Positions 13,286 through 18,727 of a DNA stretch of 18,727 nt are shown here, one piece after another. Positions within the stretch are counted from its first letter, which is position 1; each line of letters opens with the position of its first letter. The translations under genes were made by a program, and so were the position numbers. Under the pieces are notes generated by a model, which was given only the letters and a program-made list of their open reading frames with translations, made no database searches and had not been told where the DNA came from. Source of the stretch: Oscillospiraceae bacterium. Its GTDB lineage: Bacteria > Bacillota > Clostridia > Oscillospirales > Oscillospiraceae. The stretch lies in the NCBI GenBank assembly GCA_020025295.1, contig JAHHSJ010000042.1, positions 1 through 18,727 of the forward strand, read 5' to 3'.

Positions 13286-14179
13286 TTACAGATGCTTATC
13301 TGCCAGTGCGGTGGCGATCCGCTCTCGGGCGTTCTGCGCCGTATCCGGATCGCGGCGGACATATTCATGGTACAGCAGATCCACCACAAACAGCTGTGCC
13401 ATCTTTGCGGACATACTGCCCAGATGGAAGGGGCCCTCGTTGGAGCCGCACTGGAGTACCACATCACTCTGAGCCGCACCGGGAGACCGGGCAAACCGGG
13501 TGACGAGGATGATCTTGGCACCGCTGTTGTGCGCCACGCCCATCAGCTCTACAATATCCTTGGTGGAGCCGGAATAGGAGAAGAACAAAAGCACATCCGT
13601 CTCGTCCATCAGCGCCGCCGCAGAAGTCTGTGCATGGGAATCCGCCACGGCACAGAATTTAGTGGTAACCGTGGAAAACAGATGCACGGTTTCCATTGCC
13701 ATCAGCATGGAACCGCCTTGGCCCATGCAGTAGACCCGCTTGGCATTGGTCAGCAGGTCCACGGCCTCATTGACTTCATCCGTATGCACAAGGCACATAC
13801 TCTGGTTAATGGCGGCACTTTCTGCCGTGCAGATCTTGCGTGCCAGATCATTGATGGTGTCATCCGGTCCGATGGTTCCATCCTCTTCATCCAGATCGCT
13901 CACAGTTCCGCCCTTCTCTTCCACCACTGCCTTGGCAATGGCCAGCTTGAAGGCGTTATAACCCTGCAAATCCAGACGGCGGCAAAAGCGGGAGATGGTG
14001 GCTTCTGCCACGCCGCACTCATCCGCCAGCTCAGAAATGGACATGAACTGCACGCCGGTCTTGTGGGTGAGCACATAGTCGGACACCTTTTTTTCCGATG
14101 CAGTAAAGTGGTAATATCCATTGCTGATGCTGGCAAAAATATTCTCCGGGTGGAGGGTATGCTCCATAGTCTTTCTCAC
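13286..14179 (-). CDS. RpiR-family (MurR/RpiR-SIS) transcription regulator, likely regulator of the nan/nag cluster
   Basis: A 297-residue regulator. The N-terminal HTH_6 domain (about 12-90) includes FTASEKKVSDYVL and the helix-turn-helix ISELADECGVAEATISRFCRRL (about 48-69). A SIS sugar-phosphate-binding domain (about 120-265) has the GQGGSM (153-158) and SYSGSTKD (201-208) loops. RpiR-family NanR-type regulators respond to amino-sugar phosphates such as ManNAc-6-P or GlcNAc-6-P. Since this pathway should make GlcNAc-6-P but not ManNAc-6-P, GlcNAc-6-P is the likelier effector (inference). The start is GTG at 14179, with AGGA six bases upstream; an ATG four codons in is nearly as good. The gene is 38 bases behind AGE, so it is probably autoregulated through the sites near 15.5 kb. 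Confidence 0.9.
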   Translation of the reverse strand: MRKTMEHTLHPENIFASISNGYYHFTASEKKVSDYVLTHKTGVQFMSISELADECGVAEATISRFCRRLDLQGYNAFKLAIAKAVVEEKGGTVSDLDEEDGTIGPDDTINDLARKICTAESAAINQSMCLVHTDEVNEAVDLLTNAKRVYCMGQGGSMLMAMETVHLFSTVTTKFCAVADSHAQTSAAALMDETDVLLFFSYSGSTKDIVELMGVAHNSGAKIILVTRFARSPGAAQSDVVLQCGSNEGPFHLGSMSAKMAQLFVVDLLYHEYVRRDPDTAQNARERIATALADKHL

Positions 14180-14217
14180 TTTCTATCCTGTTGTACGCCC
14201 GGGGAGGGCAGTTGGGT

Positions 14218-15429
14218 TTAGCCCAGCTTCTCCTCCACGGCGTCCATCATCTTGTCCACCAGGATCAGGCAGCGAGGCACATGGAAGGGGCCCTTGAAGG
14301 TGCTGCCCTTGCAGGCAGGCATGGTGGGCAGACCGTCACGGCGCAGATAGCCGTACCACTCACCGAACTCAGGATCAGCAAAGTGCTTCTTGGCGTAATC
14401 GGCCACGGTGTAGAACCAGTTCAGGTACTTCTCGTCGCCGGTATCCTTATAGAACATCATGGAAGCGATCATGATCTCGTTATGAGGCCACCACAGCTTC
14501 ATGTCGTGCTCATAAGCCTCGGGGGGGAAGCCCATGCAGTCGATAAAGTACAGCAGTCCGCCGTATTCCTTATCCCAGCCGGCCTCGATGGCGTTGTCGA
14601 AGATGTTCTTGGCGGTAGCAGTCAGCTCGGGATTGTTCTCGTAGACGGCCTGCTCCTGCAGGAACCAGGAACCCTCGATGTCATGACCGGGGTTGACCAC
14701 ACGGCCGGCCACGGTGTCGGTCTGCAGCTCGCCGTTGACGCCGACGGTCTCCAGAGTGCACTTCAGCTCGGGCTTGTAGTGGTACTTCAGGATCTGATCC
14801 ACGCACTCACGGGCACGCTGATCGTACAGATCCTTCATCTCGGGGTCGCAGCGGCGCATGACAGCGGTGACATTCAGGTAGATCATGGGATCACCGAAGG
14901 CACGGCTGCGGCGGGTTGCGGGCTCGGTCTTGGGAGGCATACCCACGGGATCGGCAATCAGGCCGTTGTTCAGCTGATAGACCAGCTCATAGGCCTTACG
15001 GGCACGCTCGATGCGGACCTTATCGCCGGTGTTGGCGTAGTACTCAGCGTTGGCCATGATGTAGAAGTCCTCAGAGAAGCAGTAGCGGCGCTGACGCAGG
15101 GGCTGGCCGTCACCGGTGACGGTGAAGTACATACGGTCGCCCTTCTCATGGTTGATGCAATGCTCTTCCATGAAGTCCAGGCAGCTGCGGCTGGCCTCCA
15201 GCCACTCTTCCTTCACGCCGTAGTTGCTGCACAGGAAAGCAAAGATCCAGCCGCAGCGGCCCTGCATCCACACGCTCTTGTCGGTGGAGTAAATGCGGCC
15301 GGTGCGATCCACGCAGGTGTAAACACCGCCGTGCTCCCGATCCAGACCGTACTTCAGCCAGAAGTTCACGCTGCGCTGCAGCTCATCCTTGATCCACTGA
15401 TGGGTTTCCTTAAACTGAGTCAGTTCCAT
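14218..15429 (-). CDS. N-acylglucosamine 2-epimerase (AGE/RenBP family)
   Basis: The enzyme interconverts unphosphorylated ManNAc and GlcNAc in the cytoplasm, using an (alpha/alpha)6 barrel. At 403 residues it matches the family (about 390-400). The known functional residues are in place: Arg58 in WMQGRCGW, His249 in NPGHDIEG, a WWPHNE motif (313-318) and His383 in KGPFHVPR. His249 and His383 correspond to the two essential histidines of cyanobacterial AGE (239/372) with nearly identical spacing. The ATG at 15429 is preferred because AAGGA lies 11 bases upstream; the ATG at 15441 abuts that site. The gene leads the AGE-RpiR-YesL operon. Other AGE-superfamily roles (cellobiose epimerase, mannose isomerase) are less likely beside nanA and nagA. 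Confidence 0.92.
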   Translation of the reverse strand: MELTQFKETHQWIKDELQRSVNFWLKYGLDREHGGVYTCVDRTGRIYSTDKSVWMQGRCGWIFAFLCSNYGVKEEWLEASRSCLDFMEEHCINHEKGDRMYFTVTGDGQPLRQRRYCFSEDFYIMANAEYYANTGDKVRIERARKAYELVYQLNNGLIADPVGMPPKTEPATRRSRAFGDPMIYLNVTAVMRRCDPEMKDLYDQRARECVDQILKYHYKPELKCTLETVGVNGELQTDTVAGRVVNPGHDIEGSWFLQEQAVYENNPELTATAKNIFDNAIEAGWDKEYGGLLYFIDCMGFPPEAYEHDMKLWWPHNEIMIASMMFYKDTGDEKYLNWFYTVADYAKKHFADPEFGEWYGYLRRDGLPTMPACKGSTFKGPFHVPRCLILVDKMMDAVEEKLG

Positions 15430-15492
15430 TTTGTAAACCATCCTTTCATATGTTCCTCTCGCTTCATGCGAAATTTGCGCAATTCTATTGGC

Positions 15493-15521
15493 ATTGTACC
15501 ATCAGTGAAAAAGATTTTCAA
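15493..15521 (-). promoter_or_regulatory. Promoter of the AGE-RpiR-YesL operon
   Basis: On the minus strand TTGAAA (15516-15521) and TACAAT (15493-15498) are 17 bases apart, about 64 bases ahead of the chosen AGE start. The -35 box is inside a perfect inverted repeat, so repressor binding there would block RNA polymerase. Confidence 0.8.
15506..15520. promoter_or_regulatory. Operator candidate O1, TGAAA-N5-TTTCA
   Basis: TGAAA-AAGAT-TTTCA is a perfect inverted repeat (six bases per arm when counted as TGAAAA/TTTTCA). It overlaps the AGE -35 box. It shares length and arms with O2, 44 bp away centre to centre. It is the likely binding site of the RpiR-family regulator encoded in the operon. 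Confidence 0.65.
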
Positions 15522-15549
15522 TGATAGGACCCATGTTTTTTGAATTTCT

Positions 15550-15564
15550 TGAAAATCCCTTTCA
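15550..15564. promoter_or_regulatory. Operator candidate O2, TGAAA-N5-TTTCA
   Basis: TGAAA-ATCCC-TTTCA has the same arms and spacer as O1 and lies between the two divergent promoters. Its 15-bp form without a central CG distinguishes it from a CcpA cre site. A weaker copy, TGAAA-AAAAT-TTTAA at 15582-15596, is nine bases upstream of the ROK-gene -35 box. Confidence 0.6.
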
Positions 15565-15604
15565 TAAACGAATCTTCCGTATGAAAAAAATTTTAATTTA
15601 CCAC

Positions 15605-15632
15605 TTGCTTATTTTCTTCAATTTGATATTAT
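15605..15632 (+). promoter_or_regulatory. Candidate promoter of the ROK-nagA-nagB operon
   Basis: TTGCTT (15605-15610) and TATTAT (15627-15632) are 16 bases apart on the plus strand. An extended -10 alternative, TGG-TATTAG, begins at 15632. The leader of about 80 bases contains a CAGCTG-N12-CAGCTG repeat and ends in AAGGAGG. Confidence 0.5.
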
Positions 15633-15722
15633 GGTATTAGTAGACAGCTGTGATTCCCATTGCAGCTGGAATGATTGGTGAATCCAATAAGATAGCAGCG
15701 AAATTTAAGGAGGACCTTATAA

Positions 15723-17102
15723 ATGAATCGTTTCGGAATCGATATCAATGTTAAAAACACCCCCAAGCTGGACCCTGAATTCATGCCCATCCTGAAGTTC
15801 AACCGTTCCTTCCTGGCCGGTGCCAAGAAACCCGTTTCCATTGCTGTCGAGCGTGCTGACGGTCAGATGGCCACCTGCCATACCTTTGTTTACGGCACTC
15901 CCGAGATGGCTGAGGCCGACCACTACTATGTCAATCGCCTCGTCAAGACCATCCTGTGGATGAAGGGCGGCTTCAAGGTCTATGTTGCCGGTGACGAGGG
16001 CACCTATGAGTACCTGAAGAAGGCATACTCCGACGGCGGCGAGCAGGACTTCGACTTCCACTACATGGCAAATGTCTTTGAGCATCCCTTCGAGGTTGTT
16101 CTGGTGGACAAGGTCCCCGAGGCCAAGGACAGCCCCAAGAAGATGGGCGGTCACATGGAAGGCTGCCGCATCGGCTTTGATGCCGGCGGATCCGACCGTA
16201 AGGTCAGCGCTGTCATCGACGGTGAGAGCGTCTACTCCGAGGAAGTGGTTTGGTTCCCCAAAATCACCGCTGACCCCGACTACCATTACAACGGAATCGT
16301 TGCCGCTCTGAAGTCCGCTGCTGAGCATATGCCCCGCGTGGACGCTGTCGGCGTTTCCTCTGCCGGTGTTTACATCAACAACCGCACCATGAACGCTTCC
16401 CTGTTCCTGGCTGTGCCCGAGGACCTGTACGACAAGAAGGTCAAGGACATCTACATCCGTGCCATCACCGACACCTTCGGCGATGTTCCCTTCGAGGTCG
16501 TCAACGACGGCGACGTGTCCGCTCTGGCCGGTATGCTGTCTCTGGGTGAGCCCAACGTGCTGGGCATCGCCATGGGCACCAGCGAGGCTGTGGGCTATGT
16601 CGATACCAACGGCTGCATCACCGGCTGGCTGAACGAGCTGGCTTTCGTCCCCGTGGACTGCCAGAGCGACGCTATGGAGGATGAGTGGAGCCACGACATC
16701 GGCTGCGGCGTGAAGTACTTCTCTCAGGACGGCGTCATCAAGCTGGCTCCTCGTGCCGGCATTGAGCTGGACGAGAAGCTGTCCCCCGCTGAGAAGCTGA
16801 AGGTCGTTCAGGGCCTGATGCTGGAGGATAGTCAGGCTGCCGCTGATGTGTACCTGTCCATCGGTACTTATCTGGGCCACACTCTGGCTTACTACTTCGA
16901 TCTGTACAACTGCAAGCATGTCCTGCTGCTGGGCCGTGTTATGAGCGGCAAGGGCGGCGACATTATCCTGGCTGAGGCTCAGCGTGTTCTGGCTGACGAG
17001 TATCCCGAGCTGGACGGCAAGATCATCCCCGCTCTGCCCGACGAAAAGTTCCGCCGCGTGGGTCAGTCCGCTGCCGCTGCCAGCCTGCCCGAGCTGAAGT
17101 AA
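15723..17102 (+). CDS. Divergent ROK/ASKHA-type sugar kinase candidate (probable GlcNAc kinase) with extra N-terminal domain
   Basis: A 459-residue protein. The C-terminal 310 residues look like a ROK-type kinase: phosphate-1-like loop GFDAGGSD (151-158), VGVSSAG (209-215), VNDGDVSALAG (260-270) with candidate catalytic Asp262, a second phosphate-loop-like GIAMGTSEAVGYVD (281-294), and a C-terminal LLLGRVMSGKGGD (401-413) in the adenosine-motif position. The CxCGxxGCxE zinc motif is largely lost: only SHDIGCG (His324, Cys328) followed by YFSQDGVI remains. Residues 1-145 are an additional domain that I do not recognise. The ATG at 15723 has AAGGAGG nine bases upstream. Immediately before nagA and nagB, and with AGE producing free GlcNAc, phosphorylation of GlcNAc is the expected job. 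A non-catalytic sensor role is possible. Confidence 0.7.
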   Translation: MNRFGIDINVKNTPKLDPEFMPILKFNRSFLAGAKKPVSIAVERADGQMATCHTFVYGTPEMAEADHYYVNRLVKTILWMKGGFKVYVAGDEGTYEYLKKAYSDGGEQDFDFHYMANVFEHPFEVVLVDKVPEAKDSPKKMGGHMEGCRIGFDAGGSDRKVSAVIDGESVYSEEVVWFPKITADPDYHYNGIVAALKSAAEHMPRVDAVGVSSAGVYINNRTMNASLFLAVPEDLYDKKVKDIYIRAITDTFGDVPFEVVNDGDVSALAGMLSLGEPNVLGIAMGTSEAVGYVDTNGCITGWLNELAFVPVDCQSDAMEDEWSHDIGCGVKYFSQDGVIKLAPRAGIELDEKLSPAEKLKVVQGLMLEDSQAAADVYLSIGTYLGHTLAYYFDLYNCKHVLLLGRVMSGKGGDIILAEAQRVLADEYPELDGKIIPALPDEKFRRVGQSAAAASLPELK

Positions 17103-17130
17103 TTATTCGTTTTTTAGGGAGGCTGTCATT

Positions 17131-18240
17131 ATGCGTATTTTCAATGCAAAGCTCTTCCTCGACGGCGCCTTTGTCGATGGCGGCATCGAGTTTGACAAAA
17201 CCATTACCGGCCTCGGCGACCACATCAGCGATGGTGTGGACGCCGAAGGCTGCTACCTGATCCCCGGTCTGGTGGATGTGCACACCCACGCCGCCATGGG
17301 CAAGGATGTCAGCGACGCCGATCCCGACGGACTGCCTGTCCTGTCCCGCTACTACGCCAAGGGCGGCGTCACTTCTTGGCTGCCCACCACCATGACCCTC
17401 AAGGAGGAGCGTCTGGCTCCCGCCCTGAAGGTCCTGAGCAAGTTCGAGCGTCCCGAGGATGGCGCTAAGATGGCCGGCATCCACATGGAAGGCCCCTTCC
17501 TGAGCTTCGCTAAGCGCGGCGCTCAGAAGGCAGAGAACCTGTCCAAGCCGGATGTGGAGCTGTTCCACCGCCTGAATGCCGCCAGCGGCAACAAGGTCAA
17601 GCTGATTACCGTGGCTCCCGAGGAGGAGGGTGCAATCGACTTCATCCGTGAGGTCAGCAAGGTCTGCACCGTTTCTCTGGGTCACACCACTGCGGATTAC
17701 GATACCGCTATGGCCGCTTATGAGGCCGGTGCAACCCACGCCACTCACCTGTACAACGGCATGCCCGGTCTGCACCACCGTATGCCCGGCGTCATCGGCG
17801 CCGCAATGGATTCCGGAGCCACCGTCGAGCTGATTTCCGACGGTTTCCACATCCATCCTTCCGTGGTGCGCCTGACCCATCGCCTGTTTGGTGACAAGCT
17901 GGTTCTGATTTCCGACTCTCTCCGCTGCGCCGGTATGCCCGACGGCGAGTATGAGCTGGGCGGCCAGATGTTCACCATGACCAACGGCAAGGCCACCCTC
18001 TCCGGCACCGACACTCTGGCCGGCTCCTCCATCCATCTGATGGAAGGCGTCCGCCGTGCTGTCAGCTTCGGCGTGCCTCTGGAGGCTGCCATCACCGCTG
18101 CTACTCTGGCTCCTGCCAAGGCCATCGGTATGGACAACGAGATCGGCTCCCTCGCCAACGGCAAGTGCGCTGACTTCGTCCTGCTGGACAAGGACCTGAA
18201 TGTGAAGGCTGTCTACATCGACGGCAAGAAAGTGGTTTAA
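17131..18240 (+). CDS. nagA: N-acetylglucosamine-6-phosphate deacetylase
   Basis: The enzyme converts GlcNAc-6-P to GlcN-6-P and acetate in the cytoplasm; amidohydrolase fold, 369 residues, near the usual length of about 380. The motifs are the metal-site HxH in GLVDVHTH (51-53), HMEGPFLS with metal-ligand Glu120, LGHTT with His185, THLYNGM with His206, DGFHIHP with His240, and the catalytic aspartate in ISDSLRCAGMPDG (Asp262). The last motif reads SDS where many family members have TDA. The ATG at 17131 follows GGGAGG; the gap to the ROK gene is 28 bases, so they are co-transcribed. The product feeds NagB encoded next. Confidence 0.94.
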   Translation: MRIFNAKLFLDGAFVDGGIEFDKTITGLGDHISDGVDAEGCYLIPGLVDVHTHAAMGKDVSDADPDGLPVLSRYYAKGGVTSWLPTTMTLKEERLAPALKVLSKFERPEDGAKMAGIHMEGPFLSFAKRGAQKAENLSKPDVELFHRLNAASGNKVKLITVAPEEEGAIDFIREVSKVCTVSLGHTTADYDTAMAAYEAGATHATHLYNGMPGLHHRMPGVIGAAMDSGATVELISDGFHIHPSVVRLTHRLFGDKLVLISDSLRCAGMPDGEYELGGQMFTMTNGKATLSGTDTLAGSSIHLMEGVRRAVSFGVPLEAAITAATLAPAKAIGMDNEIGSLANGKCADFVLLDKDLNVKAVYIDGKKVV

Positions 18241-18243
18241 TTG

Positions 18244-18265
18244 CTGCGGTGAATCCTCATCGCAG
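18244..18265 (+). repeat. Small stem-loop between nagA and nagB
   Basis: CTGCGGTGA (18244-18252) pairs with TCATCGCAG (18257-18265), with one wobble and a four-base loop. No T-tract follows, so it is not a strong terminator and nagB probably remains in the operon. Confidence 0.45.
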
Positions 18266-18294
18266 GTTCAATATTGGAAAGGAAGCGTTTTCAA

Positions 18295-18727
18295 ATGAGA
18301 ATTATCTCTGCTAAAGATTACGAGGGCATGAGCCTTCAGTGCGCCAACCTGATCGCATCTCAGATCATGCTGAAGCCTGACTGCGTTCTGGGCCTGGCCA
18401 CCGGCGGTTCCCCCGTGGGCACCTACAAGGAGCTGATCGCCAAGTATGAGCGCGGCGAGCTGGACTTCAGCCGTGTCAAGAGCGTCAACCTGGACGAGTA
18501 TGTGGGTCTGGACATCAACAGCGACCAGAGCTACATCTACTTCATGCGCAGCAACCTGTTCGACCATGTCAACATCGACCTGGCCAACACCAATGTTCCC
18601 TGCGGCGTCAACATGGACGCTGAGGGCGAGTGCGCTCGCTATGACGAAGTGATCCGTTCCATGGGCGGCATCGACCTGCAGCTGCTGGGCCTCGGCCCCA
18701 ACGGCCACATCGGCTTCAACGAGCCCG
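18295..18727 (+). CDS. nagB: Glucosamine-6-phosphate deaminase, N-terminal part (runs off window)
   Basis: The enzyme converts GlcN-6-P to fructose-6-P and ammonia, the last step before glycolysis. The visible 144 residues are more than half of the usual 240-260. Signature motifs are LATGGSPVGTY (about 33-43), NLDEYVGL (about 64-71) and LGLGPNGHIGFNEP at the right edge, which contains the conserved active-site Asn-Gly-His. The ATG at 18295 has GGAAAGGA upstream. It lies 54 bases behind nagA on the same strand. The frame is intact to the end of the window, so the truncation is only by the window border. Confidence 0.95.
   Translation, partial: MRIISAKDYEGMSLQCANLIASQIMLKPDCVLGLATGGSPVGTYKELIAKYERGELDFSRVKSVNLDEYVGLDINSDQSYIYFMRSNLFDHVNIDLANTNVPCGVNMDAEGECARYDEVIRSMGGIDLQLLGLGPNGHIGFNEP

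Noticed and set aside
15420..15449. A nine-codon minus-strand leader frame (MKGWFTKWN) with GAGAGG upstream, overlapping the AGE start
   Set aside because: No run of regulatory codons and no alternative hairpins to suggest attenuation; probably accidental.
14191..15543. A 450-codon plus-strand frame opposite the AGE gene
   Set aside because: Antisense shadow; the minus strand encodes the conserved AGE catalytic residues.
15550..15564. Possible CcpA cre site
   Set aside because: The symmetry is 15 bp with no central CG pair, whereas cre sites are 14 bp with a central CG. The paired copy at 15506 supports a dedicated regulator instead.
15717..16919. A 400-codon minus-strand frame opposite the ROK-like gene
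   Set aside because: No start signal and no domain; the plus strand has a strong ribosome binding site and kinase motifs. It was checked because the ROK protein is divergent.
1..18727. CRISPR array, tRNA or rRNA genes, transposase genes
   Set aside because: No regularly spaced direct repeats, no cloverleaf-like segments and no transposase or integrase motifs were seen on either strand.

Overview
The window looks like a chromosomal segment of a GC-rich gut Firmicute in the Clostridia, probably Oscillospiraceae/Ruminococcaceae. The evidence is strong AGGAGG-type ribosome binding sites, long GC-rich terminator hairpins, SBP lipoproteins with a Ser/Thr/Gly linker, and an extracytoplasmic ABC sugar importer with an MsmK/UgpC-type ATPase. 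The genus is an inference; no rRNA or tRNA gene is visible.

Bases 1-5300 are a mixed housekeeping/hypothetical stretch. They hold the 3' end of metG, a small thioredoxin-like protein, a four-helix membrane protein, a DUF3267-type membrane zincin, a CapA-type lipoprotein phosphoesterase and an unrecognised 161-residue protein. Most of these carry their own promoter and strong terminator. Two gene-free stretches (about 2780-3266 and 4907-5297) contain hairpins and repeat-like DNA.

Bases 5298-18727 form one functional island for using sialic acid (N-acetylneuraminate, Neu5Ac) and amino sugars, in four transcription units. (i) A minus-strand operon reads from a TTGACA-17-TACAAT promoter at about 11.5 kb: SBP lipoprotein, two permeases, ABC ATPase, YhcH/NanQ-type anomerase, NanA lyase, then a terminator at 5221-5254. 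(ii) A plus-strand single gene encodes an SGNH esterase, possibly acting on O-acetylated sugars. (iii) A minus-strand operon encodes N-acylglucosamine 2-epimerase (AGE), an RpiR-family regulator and a YesL-like membrane protein. (iv) A plus-strand operon, divergent from AGE, encodes a divergent ROK-type kinase candidate, NagA and NagB (cut by the window end).

Read as a pathway: the importer brings in Neu5Ac or a related sugar, YhcH opens the ring, and NanA gives ManNAc plus pyruvate. AGE then converts free ManNAc to GlcNAc, the ROK protein phosphorylates GlcNAc, NagA deacetylates and NagB deaminates to fructose-6-P. The window shows no NanE-type ManNAc-6-P epimerase and no NanK-like second kinase, so the route appears to epimerise before phosphorylation. 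The intergenic region between AGE and the ROK gene carries two perfect TGAAA-N5-TTTCA sites 44 bp apart, with one-mismatch versions at the ROK and transporter promoters. These are good candidates for the operators of the cluster's own RpiR regulator.

The least ordinary elements are the ROK protein with its extra 150-residue N-terminal domain and degraded zinc motif, the operator set, the paired stem-loops between the SBP and permease genes, and a hairpin-rich, Shine-Dalgarno-poor gap ahead of the ATPase gene.
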